From NCBI RefSeq assembly GCF_022343555.1, contig NZ_JAKQZH010000001.1:1406008-1470007 (forward strand): 64,000 nucleotides of DNA. The letters are read 5' to 3'. Source of the DNA: Marinobacter sp. C7. GTDB taxonomy: Bacteria; Pseudomonadota; Gammaproteobacteria; Pseudomonadales; Oleiphilaceae. Below, one piece after another: positions 20,273 to 29,526 of the stretch. The translations under genes and the position numbers were made by a program. A model generated the notes under the pieces. The model had not been told where the DNA came from. It ran no database searches and saw only the letters and a program-made list of their open reading frames with translations. Each line of letters starts with the position of its first letter. Position 1 is the first letter of the stretch.

Positions 20273-21184
20273 TTATTCAAGTACCGAGACTGTCGCCAGC
20301 AATTGACGCACCCGCTCCGCGCTTTTTCCGGATTCACCCTGCTCGAGCCGGTGTTCGGCCACTGCTGGAAAGACCGCCTGGATATCATCGGGAAGTACGT
20401 GGTGCCGGCCTTCCATCATCGCCCAGGCTTTGGCGGCCCTGAGCAGACCAAGGCCGGCCCGCGGGGAAAGGCCGTAGAGCAGGCCGGGCATACGCCGGCT
20501 CTGTTCCAGCAGCCGTTGCACGTAGTCCAGAAGCGCCGGGCTTGTCGTGATCCGGGCGGCCCCGTCCTGAAGGGTCCGCAGGTTTCCGGCAGACAGCAGC
20601 GTGCCGAGGCGGTCGGTCATGGCACGACGGTCCTCTCCCTCGAGCAGCTCCCGTTCCGCCCGCGGATCCGGATATCCGAGCCGCAGGCGCATCAGGAACC
20701 GATCCAGCTGGGATTCTGGCAGAGGAAAGGTGCCGCCCTGTTCGATGGGGTTCTGGGTGGCAATCACGAAGAACGGCTCCGGCAGGGGGCGCGTTTCGCC
20801 CTCGATGGATACCTGGCGCTCCTCCATGGCTTCGAGTAATGCGCTCTGGGTCCTGGGCGACGCCCGGTTGATCTCATCTGCCAGGACTACCTGTGCGAAG
20901 ATGGGGCCGGGGTGGAAGACCAGGGTGCCCGCAGCCTTGTCGTACATGGAGTAGCCCAGCACATCCGCAGGCAACAGGTCGTTGGTGAACTGGATACGCT
21001 GGTAGCTCAGGCCCATGACCTTGGCCAGGGCATGGGACAGGGTGGTTTTACCCATCCCGGGAATGTCTTCGATCAGCAGGTGTCCCCGGGCCAGCAGCCC
21101 GCACAGTGCCAGGCGTACCTGCCGGTCCTTACCCAGGAGAATGCTGTTCAGTTCACCGACAACGCTGTCCACCAGTTTCTTCAT
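20273..21184 (-). CDS. MoxR-family AAA+ ATPase
   Basis: A 303-residue MoxR ATPase. It has the Walker A motif GMGKTT at 43-48, Walker B VVLADEIN followed by RASPRTQSALLEAMEERQ, and a lid domain that includes the family block PRAGLGLLRAAKAWAMMEGR. MoxR proteins are thought to act as chaperones that mature partner proteins, usually encoded next door (DUF58, VWA and transglutaminase-like genes). None of those partners is downstream here, where trxB follows. It starts 7 bp after the aguB stop, so it probably shares the aguA-aguB transcript. Confidence 0.92.
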   Translation of the reverse strand: MKKLVDSVVGELNSILLGKDRQVRLALCGLLARGHLLIEDIPGMGKTTLSHALAKVMGLSYQRIQFTNDLLPADVLGYSMYDKAAGTLVFHPGPIFAQVVLADEINRASPRTQSALLEAMEERQVSIEGETRPLPEPFFVIATQNPIEQGGTFPLPESQLDRFLMRLRLGYPDPRAERELLEGEDRRAMTDRLGTLLSAGNLRTLQDGAARITTSPALLDYVQRLLEQSRRMPGLLYGLSPRAGLGLLRAAKAWAMMEGRHHVLPDDIQAVFPAVAEHRLEQGESGKSAERVRQLLATVSVLE

Positions 21185-21191
21185 CCGACTC

Positions 21192-22115
21192 TCAGTCCCT
21201 TACCCGCTTCAGAATATCGCCATAGGCATCGATACGACGGTCCCTGAGATACGGCCAGATCCGGCGAACCGATTCCGTGCGGGTGCGGTCAAGGGTGACA
21301 GAGAGGATGCATTCGTTCTCCTGGTCGCCGCGGGCAAGGAATTCGCCCTGGGGGCCGCAGATAAAGCTGTTGCCCCAAAAGCGGATGCCCTCCGACTGAC
21401 CGGACGGGTCCGGCTCGGTACCCACCCGGTTCGGTGCGATGACGGGGAGGTTGTTGGCGACGGCGTGGCCGCGCTGGACCGTAACCCACGCTTCCAGTTG
21501 TCTGGCCTGTTCGTCGGGATCGTCGGTGACATCCCAGCCGATGGCCGTGGGGTAAATCAGGACCTCGGCGCCCGCCAGGGCCATGAGGCGGGCAGCCTCG
21601 GGGTACCACTGATCCCAGCACACCAACACGCCCAGCCTTCCGACCGACGTGTCGATGGGGGTGAATCCATCACGGCCGTCGTTGAATCGGGCATCACCGG
21701 GGGTAAAGTAGAACTTCTCGTAGAAGCCGGGATCATCGGGGATGTGCATTTTCCGGTAGATGCCGGCAATTGCTCCGTCCCGTTCAAACACCACGGCGGT
21801 GTTGTGGTAGACGCCGTTCATGCGCCGTTCGAAAATCGATCCGACCAGCACGACGCCCAGCTCCCGGGCCAGCGCTGACAGCCGGTCGCTGGTCGGACCG
21901 GGGATTGGTTCCGCGAGTTCAAAGACCGAGGTGTCCTCGGTCTGGCAGAAATACAGGGTGGCGTGCAACTCCTGCAAGACGATCAGTTCCGCGCCCTGAC
22001 TTGCCGCCTCACGAATCAGCTTTTCGCTGGTGGCGAGGCTGGCGGCCTTGTCTTCACTGCAGGCTTGCTGAATTGCTGCGATGTGCAGTTCTCGGCTGTC
22101 GCGGCCCTTGTTCAT
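21192..22115 (-). CDS. aguB: N-carbamoylputrescine amidase
   Basis: AguB hydrolyses N-carbamoylputrescine to putrescine, CO2 and ammonia, the last step of the agmatine route to polyamines. The 307-residue nitrilase-superfamily enzyme has the catalytic triad E49 (LIVLQELHA), K122 (YRKMHIPDD) and C166 (VLVCWDQWYPE). The blocks EKFYFTPGD and AIGWD are typical of AguB. It overlaps the end of aguA by 4 bp (ATGA), so the two are translationally coupled. Confidence 0.95.
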   Translation of the reverse strand: MNKGRDSRELHIAAIQQACSEDKAASLATSEKLIREAASQGAELIVLQELHATLYFCQTEDTSVFELAEPIPGPTSDRLSALARELGVVLVGSIFERRMNGVYHNTAVVFERDGAIAGIYRKMHIPDDPGFYEKFYFTPGDARFNDGRDGFTPIDTSVGRLGVLVCWDQWYPEAARLMALAGAEVLIYPTAIGWDVTDDPDEQARQLEAWVTVQRGHAVANNLPVIAPNRVGTEPDPSGQSEGIRFWGNSFICGPQGEFLARGDQENECILSVTLDRTRTESVRRIWPYLRDRRIDAYGDILKRVRD

Positions 22116-23164
22116 GGATTAACCACTCCTGCGGGAATTTGCATGGTCACACAGTGCAGGCTGCCGTGCTGGTAAACCAGTGGCCTGCAGTCAATGGCGA
22201 TGATCTCTCGATCCGGAAAGATGCCCCGAACGGTTTCGATGGCCTCGTCGTCCTGGGCGACACCATAGACTGGCATCAGGATCGCGCCATTGATGATCAG
22301 GAAATTCGCGTAGGTGGCCGGCAGGCGTTCGCCGTCATCATCGTAAACAGGATCTGGCCAGGGCAGCGCCGTGAGCTGGTAAGGCTCACCATTGGGTTGC
22401 CGGAATTCCCGCAGTTCCTCTTCCATGGCGGCCAGAGCAGTGTAGTGCTCGTCTTCCTTGTCGGGGCAGGCAACGTAACAGATGTGGTTTGGAGCACAGA
22501 AGCGGGCCAGGGTATCAATGTGGCTGTCTGTGTCGTCCCCGGCCAGGTAGCCGTGATTGAGCCAGAGCACCCGATCTGCTCCCAGGAATTCAGACAGCAG
22601 GTGTTCTATGGCTGTGCGATCCAGACTCGGGTTCCGGCTGGGCGTAAGCAGGCACTCGCTGGTCGTCAGAAGCGTGCCCTGACCATCGGATTCGATGGAT
22701 CCGCCTTCGAGCACGAAATCCACCGATTTGAGCGGTGAATCCCCGAACACTCCGGCATTGGCCAGGTGTCGATTGAGGGCATCGTCCTTTTCCCAGGGGA
22801 ATTTGCCGCCCCAGGCATTGAAGCGGAAGTCGAGCAACTCGGGGCCGTCCCCGATCTCGACGGTTATCGGGCCATGATCCCGGGCCCAGGTGTCGTTGGC
22901 CGGCGCCGGAACGGTCACAACGCGTCCGGGCAGGCCGTTCTCCTGGGCATAGCGGTTAAGATCGCGCTCCAGTTCCTGAACGCGGAAGACATGTTCGCAG
23001 CTGATGACCAGGTGCTCGAAGCGAAGCACCGCACGGGCGATCGCGTCAAAGACCGGCTCCACCTCATCCAGCCGGGAAGCCCAGTCGGTGCCGGGGTGGG
23101 GCCAGGTCAGCATTACGGCACTTTGAGGTGCCCATTCCGCGGGCAACACGCGTCTAGAAGTCAC
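22112..23164 (-). CDS. aguA: Agmatine deiminase
   Basis: AguA converts agmatine to N-carbamoylputrescine. There is no ATG start. I chose GTG 23164 (350 residues), which has TTAAGG about 11 nt upstream; TTG at 23188 would add eight residues and is the alternative. The peptidylarginine-deiminase fold is recognisable from LPAEWAPQSAVMLTWPH, NDTWARDHGP, VLEGGSIESDGQGTLL and GDDTDSHIDTLARF. The catalytic cysteine lies near the C-terminus in GSLHCVTMQIPAG. It is first in an aguA-aguB-moxR run. Confidence 0.94.
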   Translation of the reverse strand: MTSRRVLPAEWAPQSAVMLTWPHPGTDWASRLDEVEPVFDAIARAVLRFEHLVISCEHVFRVQELERDLNRYAQENGLPGRVVTVPAPANDTWARDHGPITVEIGDGPELLDFRFNAWGGKFPWEKDDALNRHLANAGVFGDSPLKSVDFVLEGGSIESDGQGTLLTTSECLLTPSRNPSLDRTAIEHLLSEFLGADRVLWLNHGYLAGDDTDSHIDTLARFCAPNHICYVACPDKEDEHYTALAAMEEELREFRQPNGEPYQLTALPWPDPVYDDDGERLPATYANFLIINGAILMPVYGVAQDDEAIETVRGIFPDREIIAIDCRPLVYQHGSLHCVTMQIPAGVVNP

Positions 23165-23267
23165 TGTTGAAGCTACCTTAACTCGCAAAAGCCGCCATTC
23201 TAACCAAGGACCGGCCCGGCGTCAGGACGAAAGCCGTGAAAAGATGCCGGTCAGCGGTGTATTTTTG

Positions 23268-23576
23268 TTATCTTCCAGTTCGGCGTTTCAGGACGGTGTG
23301 AAGCACCAGGTCGTTTTCGAAGTACACGACGAAATCCTGATAGTGCCACTGGGTAATCGGAGGCTCGCCAACGGGGCCACGCACGTCCATCGGGTTGCCC
23401 CATTTTTCACGAACCGAGGTTTGGGACAGCCCCGCTTTCGGATAGTTTCCCTGGTTCCGGTCTGCCTGGCTTCCTACCGGAGTCCGAAGCTCGTCAGCCA
23501 GGACACCGCTGGCCGGTGCAAACGACAGGGCGGCCGTCACGGCCAATACACCGAACAGGGTTTTGTTGTTTCTCAT
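23268..23576 (-). CDS. Small exported protein of unknown function
   Basis: A 102-residue protein starting at ATG 23576 behind GGAGAG. Residues 1-26 form a signal peptide (MRNNKTLFG, then a hydrophobic core ending FAPASGVLA), with likely cleavage after A-D-x or VLA. There is no lipobox. The mature part (QTSVREKWGNPMDVRGPVG, then ITQWHYQDFVVYFENDLVLHTVL) reads like the compact fold of BamE/SmpA-like small periplasmic proteins; that likeness is an impression, not a demonstrated match. It is a monocistron between aguA and the divergent lolC. The 261 bp upstream probably hold both promoters. Confidence 0.75.
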   Translation of the reverse strand: MRNNKTLFGVLAVTAALSFAPASGVLADELRTPVGSQADRNQGNYPKAGLSQTSVREKWGNPMDVRGPVGEPPITQWHYQDFVVYFENDLVLHTVLKRRTGR

Positions 23577-23837
23577 TGATGGCTCTCCATTCACGCTACA
23601 GCTCGGGTCCTTGCGGGACGCTCCGGAAGGACATGGATAAAACGTAATATCCGAAAAAGACTAGCAAAAGTCACCCGCTTTTCCCCAGTTTATACTGTTT
23701 GGGCCCGAGTTTTTTGCCAAGGCTTTCACACCCGGGGTGCGGGATGCCAGGTTGCAACCTATTTTCGACAAGGGCCATAATGCGCTCGACCACGCCGAGC
23801 TTGCCATTCAGGGATTCTAACAGAGCAGCACTCCTTC

Positions 23838-25079
23838 ATGTTCCGACCCTTATCTTTCTATATCGGTTTGCGGTACACCGCAGCCAAACGTCGTAATCAT
23901 TTCATCTCGTTTATTTCACTGACTTCCATGATTGGATTGATGCTCGGTGTCGCGGTGCTGATCATCGTTCTGTCGGTAATGAACGGTTTTGACCGGGAGC
24001 TCAAGCAACGAATCCTGGGCATGGTGCCCCATGCGGTAATCCAGGGCTCTGGTCCGCTGCCTGACTGGGAGAGGGTGGATGCCCGCGTCGAGGAACATCC
24101 GCGGGTGCTGGCCGCCGCTCCTTTTATCCAGGGCCAGGGTATGGTGACGGGCGGGGGCGACGTCCGCGGGGTGATGCTGAACGGCATCCTGCCCGACCAG
24201 GAACGCACGGTGTCCATCATCGAGAATCACATGGTCGAGGGTGCCCTGGACGATCTGGTCTCCGGTGAGTTCGGCATCATCGTGGGCAAGACGATGGCCG
24301 CGAGCCTGCGTCTCAAGGTAGGGGATCGACTGACGGTCGTGTTGCCCGAGGCGTCGGTGACTCCGGCGGGCGTTCTGCCCAGGCTCAAGCGATTTACGGT
24401 CAAGGGAATTTTCAGTGTGGGTGCCGAGCTTGATGGCAACTATACGCTTGTACACATGGACGATGCCGCCAAGCTGATGAGGACGGGCGGCAAGGCCCAA
24501 GGGGTACGCCTGCTGGTCGACGACCTGTTCGCGGCTCCAAAGGTGGCGGAAGAAGCCGCGCGGCTTCTGGACGGTCGCTACTATATCTCGGACTGGACCC
24601 GTACCCACGGCAACCTGTTTCAGGCCATCCGCATGGAGAAAACCATGATCGGCCTGCTGCTCATGTTTATCGTGGCGGTTGCCGCGTTCAACATAGTTTC
24701 GACCCTGGTCATGGTGGTTACCGACAAGACCGGGGATATCGCCATTCTCCGGACCATGGGGGCAACACCCGGCCGTATCATGCGGATCTTTATCGTTCAG
24801 GGTGCGGTGATCGGCGTTTTCGGAACCCTCGTGGGCACCACTCTCGGTGTGCTCGGGGCGCTGAACATCAGCGCGTTTATCTCCTGGCTTGAAAAGGTCC
24901 TCGGGCACAAGTTCCTGAGCGCCGATGTCTATTTCATAAGCTATCTGCCGTCACAGCTCCAGATACAGGACGTTCTGATAATCAGCGGTGCCGGGCTGGC
25001 CATGAGTCTGCTGGCAACCATTTATCCCGCCTGGCGGGCATCCCGAATCGATCCGGCGGAGGCGCTGCGGTATGAGTGA
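23838..25079 (+). CDS. lolC: Lipoprotein-releasing ABC transporter permease, LolC/LolF type
   Basis: This inner-membrane subunit of the Lol complex extracts mature lipoproteins and hands them to LolA. The 413-residue protein has the MacB/FtsX layout: a transmembrane segment at about 28-50, a large periplasmic domain to about 270, and three more membrane segments at about 272-296, 315-345 and 375-398. A LolC-like hook region is visible around VTPAGVLPRLKRF. It overlaps lolD by 8 bp. No second permease (lolE) follows, so this may be a LolF-type single permease; a second copy outside the window cannot be excluded. Confidence 0.9.
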   Translation: MFRPLSFYIGLRYTAAKRRNHFISFISLTSMIGLMLGVAVLIIVLSVMNGFDRELKQRILGMVPHAVIQGSGPLPDWERVDARVEEHPRVLAAAPFIQGQGMVTGGGDVRGVMLNGILPDQERTVSIIENHMVEGALDDLVSGEFGIIVGKTMAASLRLKVGDRLTVVLPEASVTPAGVLPRLKRFTVKGIFSVGAELDGNYTLVHMDDAAKLMRTGGKAQGVRLLVDDLFAAPKVAEEAARLLDGRYYISDWTRTHGNLFQAIRMEKTMIGLLLMFIVAVAAFNIVSTLVMVVTDKTGDIAILRTMGATPGRIMRIFIVQGAVIGVFGTLVGTTLGVLGALNISAFISWLEKVLGHKFLSADVYFISYLPSQLQIQDVLIISGAGLAMSLLATIYPAWRASRIDPAEALRYE

Positions 25080-25782
25080 GGCAACAGCACCCATGAACGA
25101 CAAGGCACTGGTCATCGATTGCCGGGAAGTTACCCGCACCTACAACGAAGGCCCTGAAAAACTCACGATCTTCTCGGATATTTCGCTGGAAGTTGGCTCC
25201 GGCGAGACGGTCGCCATTGTCGGAAGCAGCGGTGCGGGCAAGACCACGCTGCTCAACCTGTTGGGCGGTTTGGACAAGCCGTCTTCCGGGCGGATCCATA
25301 TCTGTGGCCAGGATATTCACAGCATGTCGGAGGCGGGCCGGGCCCGTTTCCGTAACCGGCATCTCGGGTTTGTTTATCAGTTCCATCATCTGCTTCCCGA
25401 ATTCACGGCGCTGGAGAACGTCATGATGCCTTGCGCGCTTGGGGGGCTTCCGGTCAAGGCTGCCCGTGACAAGGCATCAGCCCTGCTTGAAAAGGTCGGC
25501 CTTGGCGCCCGCCTGGCCCATAAGCCGGGCGAGCTGTCAGGGGGCGAGCGTCAGCGCGTAGCCATTGCCCGGGCCCTGGTAAACGAACCTCAATGTGTCC
25601 TGATGGACGAGCCCACGGGGAATCTGGACGAGCACACCGGAGAGGGGGTCCAGGCACTGATTGAAGCCCTCCGTGACCAGTTCGGAATTGCCTTTGTCAT
25701 GGTAACCCATGATATGCGCATGGCCCGGAGCCTGGGGCGGGTGATGCGGCTGGAGCAGGGGCGTCTGCTTCAGGAGGCCTGA
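25072..25782 (+). CDS. lolD: Lipoprotein-releasing ABC transporter ATP-binding protein LolD
   Basis: A 236-residue ATPase that drives lipoprotein release. It has Walker A GSSGAGKTTLL, the Q-loop region YQFHHLLPEFTALENVMMP (the LolD motif) and ABC signature LSGGERQRVAIARAL, followed by Walker B CVLMDEPTGNLD. The start at 25072 has GGAGG upstream, inside the permease gene; an in-frame ATG at 25093 is an alternative. Its last 13 bp overlap the convergent DUF2062 gene. Confidence 0.95.
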   Translation: MSEATAPMNDKALVIDCREVTRTYNEGPEKLTIFSDISLEVGSGETVAIVGSSGAGKTTLLNLLGGLDKPSSGRIHICGQDIHSMSEAGRARFRNRHLGFVYQFHHLLPEFTALENVMMPCALGGLPVKAARDKASALLEKVGLGARLAHKPGELSGGERQRVAIARALVNEPQCVLMDEPTGNLDEHTGEGVQALIEALRDQFGIAFVMVTHDMRMARSLGRVMRLEQGRLLQEA

Positions 25783-26315
25783 TTGGCCGCGCGGCGGCGT
25801 TTGTGTCGTTCCAGCCGTCTTTCCCGCCAGTCGGAACGGATTTTCCGGCGCCAGAGATACTGTATGGCCAGGTAGGAGAAGCAGGCAAACACGGTGGCGC
25901 AGATCAGGGAGCCCAGGTACAGGGGAATTCCGATATCAATGAGCCGTTCGCTGATCCAGGGCCAGGAAAGCTCGAATTCGAAGGCCAGCACCGGCCTGTT
26001 GAGGATCCATGCGCCGACCTTGTAATTGAAATAGAACATCGGCGGCATGGTGACCGGGTTACTGATCCAAACCAGTGCCACGGACAGGGGAAGGTTGGCG
26101 TTGAACCAGATGGCGAACAACGCCGCTGCCAGCATCTGGAAGGGCATGGGGATAAAGCAGAACCAGATGCCGATCAGGAAGGCCCTGGCGACACTGTGAC
26201 GGTTGATATGCCACAGGTTGGGTTCATGAAGGATATCGCCCAGAAAGTGCAGTGACTTCATCGACTGCACCCTTTCCGGTGATGGCAGATATCGTTTCAT
26301 GAACTTCTTTGGCAT
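25770..26315 (-). CDS. DUF2062 domain-containing membrane protein
   Basis: A 181-residue protein with three or four hydrophobic segments (about 45-70, 75-97 and 120-150) and the family blocks RGFLIGIWFCFIPMPFQM-like and ISNPVTMPPMFYFNYKVG. The C-terminus is strongly basic (RRKIRSDWRERRLERHKRRR). The DUF2062 family has no established function; it is often found near lol and comEC genes in related bacteria. It is convergent with lolD and divergent from comEC. Confidence 0.87.
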   Translation of the reverse strand: MPKKFMKRYLPSPERVQSMKSLHFLGDILHEPNLWHINRHSVARAFLIGIWFCFIPMPFQMLAAALFAIWFNANLPLSVALVWISNPVTMPPMFYFNYKVGAWILNRPVLAFEFELSWPWISERLIDIGIPLYLGSLICATVFACFSYLAIQYLWRRKIRSDWRERRLERHKRRRAANQAS

Positions 26316-26393
26316 AGGAAGTTCTGCCTGTAAGCGTGTGATTACACCGGCAATAAGGAATGTTGCCGGCGAAAAATATCAGGAGGACATGGA

Positions 26394-28823
26394 TTGTCCG
26401 CGAGTCATACCAGCTCTGAACAGCCGTATAAGCCGCAATCGCGCAGGCTGACTACTCTCTGCGCTCTCGCATTCTCGTGCGGCGTTATCTTACTTTATCG
26501 TTTGTCGGTGTTACCAGTGTCGTGGTGGCTCCCGGCAGTCCCTGTGACAGCTTTTTACACTGTATTGGTGTTGAAGTCGCCGGTGCCGCGGAAGCTGGTT
26601 CTGGTGGCTGCCGCACTGCTTTCCGGCCTCGGGTGGGCGGCATGGCACGCCGGGGATCGACTGGGTCAGCGCCTGCCTTCAGAGCTGGAACGGGTTCCTC
26701 TGGTGGTCGAAGGCTACGTCTGTGACATCCCGGCCCCTGGCAGCTTCAACAGCCTGCGCTTCAGTTTTTGTGTCACCGGATGGCCCGGAATGCCGGAATC
26801 GGACCTGCCCCGGAGGCTTCGTCTGAGCTGGTATGGAGGAGATGCGCAAATGCTGCAGCGCCATCGCCTGAGCTTGACGGTATTGCTGAAGCGACCCCAT
26901 GGAAACCTCAACCCTTCCGGGTTCAGATATGAAACCTGGCTGTTCGGCAAAGGCTTCCGCGCGACCGGGAGTGTCCGGGCCGCCGAGCCTGCCGGCTCGC
27001 TGCCGTGCCAGTTGTACTGCCACTTTACCGCCACCCATCAGGCAATTGCGCGCTGGGTGAGCAGCCGCTTTTCCGGCGCCAGTCACTATCCTCTGATTGC
27101 TTCCCTCATGATTGGTAACCGCGGCGCGATGGAGTCGCGCCATTGGGAGGTGCTCAAGGCCACCGGAACCGTTCATTTGGTGGCCATATCGGGCTTGCAC
27201 CTGGGCCTGGTGGCCATGGGTGCGGGTTTTGTCGCCCGCCGGACCATGATTGCCGTACCCGGCCACCGGCTTTCCGAGGCCTCATTACGCTGGAGCGTGT
27301 TTGCAGTGATTGGCGCCAGCTGCGTCGCCTACGCACTGGTGTCGGGGTTCACAGTGCCGACTCGCAGGGCGCTCATCATGGTGGTGATTGCCACCTGGGC
27401 ATTGGTTTGCGGCAGGGAGGTCTCGCCCTGGGGTTCCCTGGCACTGGCGCTCGCAACCGTCCTTTTGTTTGATCCCCTGGCGCCTCTGGATCAGGGCTTC
27501 TGGTTGTCCTTCACGGCCGTGGCCATTCTGCTCACGACCTTTGCTGGGCGGCTGGGGGCCAGCGGCTGGTTCTCCGGACTGTTGCTGGCCCAGTTGGCCG
27601 TTTTTATCGGGCTTTGGCCTGTCCTTGCACAATTTGGTCAGGGGCAGCCCGTTGCCGGGCTGATGGCCAACCTCATTGCCATTCCCTGGGTATCCGTCGT
27701 GATCATGCCGATTATTATTATCGGTGGCATTGCAGCGGCGCTGGTTCCGGACGCGGCGGATCTGATGATTCCGTTGATGGATGCCGTGCTGGGGGTACTG
27801 TGGTGGTTCCTGATCCGGCTTTCGGAGTGGCAAATGTCTGTTACCGCAATCTCTGCGGCGCCCTTGGTGCTTGGTGCTGCATCCGGCTTGCTGGCGCTGC
27901 GTTTGCCGCTGCCGTGGTTTCCGGCGCTGGTTTCGTTCGGGCTGATTCTCTGGTTGCTGCCGGAGCCTAAACCCGGCACCGATGCGGTAAACCGGGAGGT
28001 GGCTGTGCCCGAAATGCGAATCCTGGATGTCGGGCAGGGGCTGTCTGTTCTGGTGCGCCATGGTCGGGACGTTCTGCTCTACGATACGGGCCCCGCGGTA
28101 CCGGGTGTGTTTTCGGCAGTGGAATCAACCATCCTGCCCAATTTGCGGGACCTGGGCGTCCGACGCATAGATCACCTGGTGATCAGTCATGGAGACAGGG
28201 ATCACGCCGGTGGTGTGGGCTTGCTGGTCCGCAGCCTGCCGGTCGGGCGCGTGATTGCCGGTGAGCCGGATGCCCTCCGGGATGGGGAGGTCCCGGCCGA
28301 GGTTCCGGTCGATGTTTGCCGGCCGGATCAGAGGATGCTGGGAGAGTTGGAGCTGGTTTTCTGGCGAAGTCCGGGCGCCGTGGCGGGCAACGATGCGTCC
28401 TGCGTTCTCCTTGTACGGCACAGGGTGACAGGCGTCGAGTGGATTTTGCCGGGTGATATCACCGAGGAGATCGAGACGGCCTTCCTGGGCAGTCCTGAGC
28501 TGGCAACGACTCGGCCCGGGGATCGGGTCGTTGTAGCCCCTCACCACGGCAGCAAGACCTCATCCTCGGAGCGATGGGTCGATACCCTGAGTCCGGATCT
28601 TGTTATCTACACCGCCGGTTACCGGCATCGCTATGGTCACCCGCACCCGGATGTGGTTGCGCGGTACGGAAAGATTGGAGCGGTCGCCATGAATACTGCG
28701 TGTTCCGGAGGAATTATTCTCAATTCCACGCCTGATGGCCTCGTGGTAAATGAAATGAGACATGATTCACCATTCTGGATAGGCGGGAAGGGGTTGGCCC
28801 GTGACCAATGTAAAATACCGTGA
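26394..28823 (+). CDS. comEC: DNA internalization competence protein ComEC/Rec2
   Basis: ComEC forms the inner-membrane channel for single-stranded DNA in natural transformation. The 809-residue protein starts at TTG 26394, with a full AGGAGG seven bases before it. An N-terminal DUF4131-type part with two membrane segments is followed by an OB-like region, then the competence domain with many membrane helices (about 225-520, including LVAISGLHLGLVA). A C-terminal metallo-beta-lactamase domain starts at about 540 (DVGQGLSVLVRHG, ISHGDRDHAGG, VAPHHGSKTSSS). A short inverted repeat (CCGGCAA at 26347-26353 and its complement at 26363-26369) precedes the ribosome site. Confidence 0.94.
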   Translation: MSASHTSSEQPYKPQSRRLTTLCALAFSCGVILLYRLSVLPVSWWLPAVPVTAFYTVLVLKSPVPRKLVLVAAALLSGLGWAAWHAGDRLGQRLPSELERVPLVVEGYVCDIPAPGSFNSLRFSFCVTGWPGMPESDLPRRLRLSWYGGDAQMLQRHRLSLTVLLKRPHGNLNPSGFRYETWLFGKGFRATGSVRAAEPAGSLPCQLYCHFTATHQAIARWVSSRFSGASHYPLIASLMIGNRGAMESRHWEVLKATGTVHLVAISGLHLGLVAMGAGFVARRTMIAVPGHRLSEASLRWSVFAVIGASCVAYALVSGFTVPTRRALIMVVIATWALVCGREVSPWGSLALALATVLLFDPLAPLDQGFWLSFTAVAILLTTFAGRLGASGWFSGLLLAQLAVFIGLWPVLAQFGQGQPVAGLMANLIAIPWVSVVIMPIIIIGGIAAALVPDAADLMIPLMDAVLGVLWWFLIRLSEWQMSVTAISAAPLVLGAASGLLALRLPLPWFPALVSFGLILWLLPEPKPGTDAVNREVAVPEMRILDVGQGLSVLVRHGRDVLLYDTGPAVPGVFSAVESTILPNLRDLGVRRIDHLVISHGDRDHAGGVGLLVRSLPVGRVIAGEPDALRDGEVPAEVPVDVCRPDQRMLGELELVFWRSPGAVAGNDASCVLLVRHRVTGVEWILPGDITEEIETAFLGSPELATTRPGDRVVVAPHHGSKTSSSERWVDTLSPDLVIYTAGYRHRYGHPHPDVVARYGKIGAVAMNTACSGGIILNSTPDGLVVNEMRHDSPFWIGGKGLARDQCKIP

Positions 28824-28894
28824 CACAACGGGTGTGGCCTGGAACGGCAGCTATGCTAAAGTAGCGCGGCTGTAACTAACCAGGGAGACCAAGC

Positions 28895-29521
28895 GTGTTC
28901 GAGTTGTTGAAAGCCGGCGGCATTCTGATGGTGCCCATTGTTGCCTGTTCCATCCTGGCTCTGGCCATCGTCCTTGAGCGTTTCTGGACCCTCCGGGCCT
29001 CCAGGGTTGCTCCACCCCAGACCATCAACGAACTCTGGCACTGGATCAAGAAAAAGGATCTGAACGGTCGAAAACTCAAGGCCCTTCAGGCATCTTCTCC
29101 CCTCGGGCGAATTCTGGCGGGCGGCCTGCTCAATGCCAAGCATGGCCGCGAAATCATGAAAGAAAGCATAGAGCATGAGGCCAGCCAGGTAATTCATGAG
29201 CTGGAGCGTTTCCTGAACCCGCTGGGCACTGTGGCAACCATCGCGCCCCTGCTCGGCCTGCTGGGTACCGTTATCGGTATGATCAAGGTATTTGCCGAGA
29301 TCCAGCTGGCCGGTGTCGGTAACGCCGGTAACCTTGCCGGTGGTATTTCCGAGGCTCTGATCACCACCGCTGCCGGGCTGAGTGTGGCGATTCCGGCCCT
29401 GATCTGTCATCGCTATTTCATCCGCCGTGTTGATGAGCTTGTGGTCAACATGGAGCAGGAGGCCATCAAACTTGTTGAGGTGGTGCACGGAGACCGCGAA
29501 ATCGACGTGGAAGGAGCCTGA
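28895..29521 (+). CDS. exbB: MotA/TolQ/ExbB-family proton channel protein
   Basis: A 208-residue inner-membrane protein that forms a proton-driven motor with the ExbD protein encoded next. It starts at GTG 28895 behind GGGAG. Three membrane segments are visible: about 9-29 (MVPIVACSILALAIVLE), about 110-132 (GTVATIAPLLGLLGTVIGMIKVF) and about 150-178 (ISEALITTAAGLSVAIPALI). There is no tonB or tolA beside it. The pair heads an msbA-lpxK operon, an arrangement seen in other gammaproteobacteria. The energised partner is not identifiable here. Confidence 0.88.
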   Translation: MFELLKAGGILMVPIVACSILALAIVLERFWTLRASRVAPPQTINELWHWIKKKDLNGRKLKALQASSPLGRILAGGLLNAKHGREIMKESIEHEASQVIHELERFLNPLGTVATIAPLLGLLGTVIGMIKVFAEIQLAGVGNAGNLAGGISEALITTAAGLSVAIPALICHRYFIRRVDELVVNMEQEAIKLVEVVHGDREIDVEGA

Positions 29522-29526
29522 ACGCC

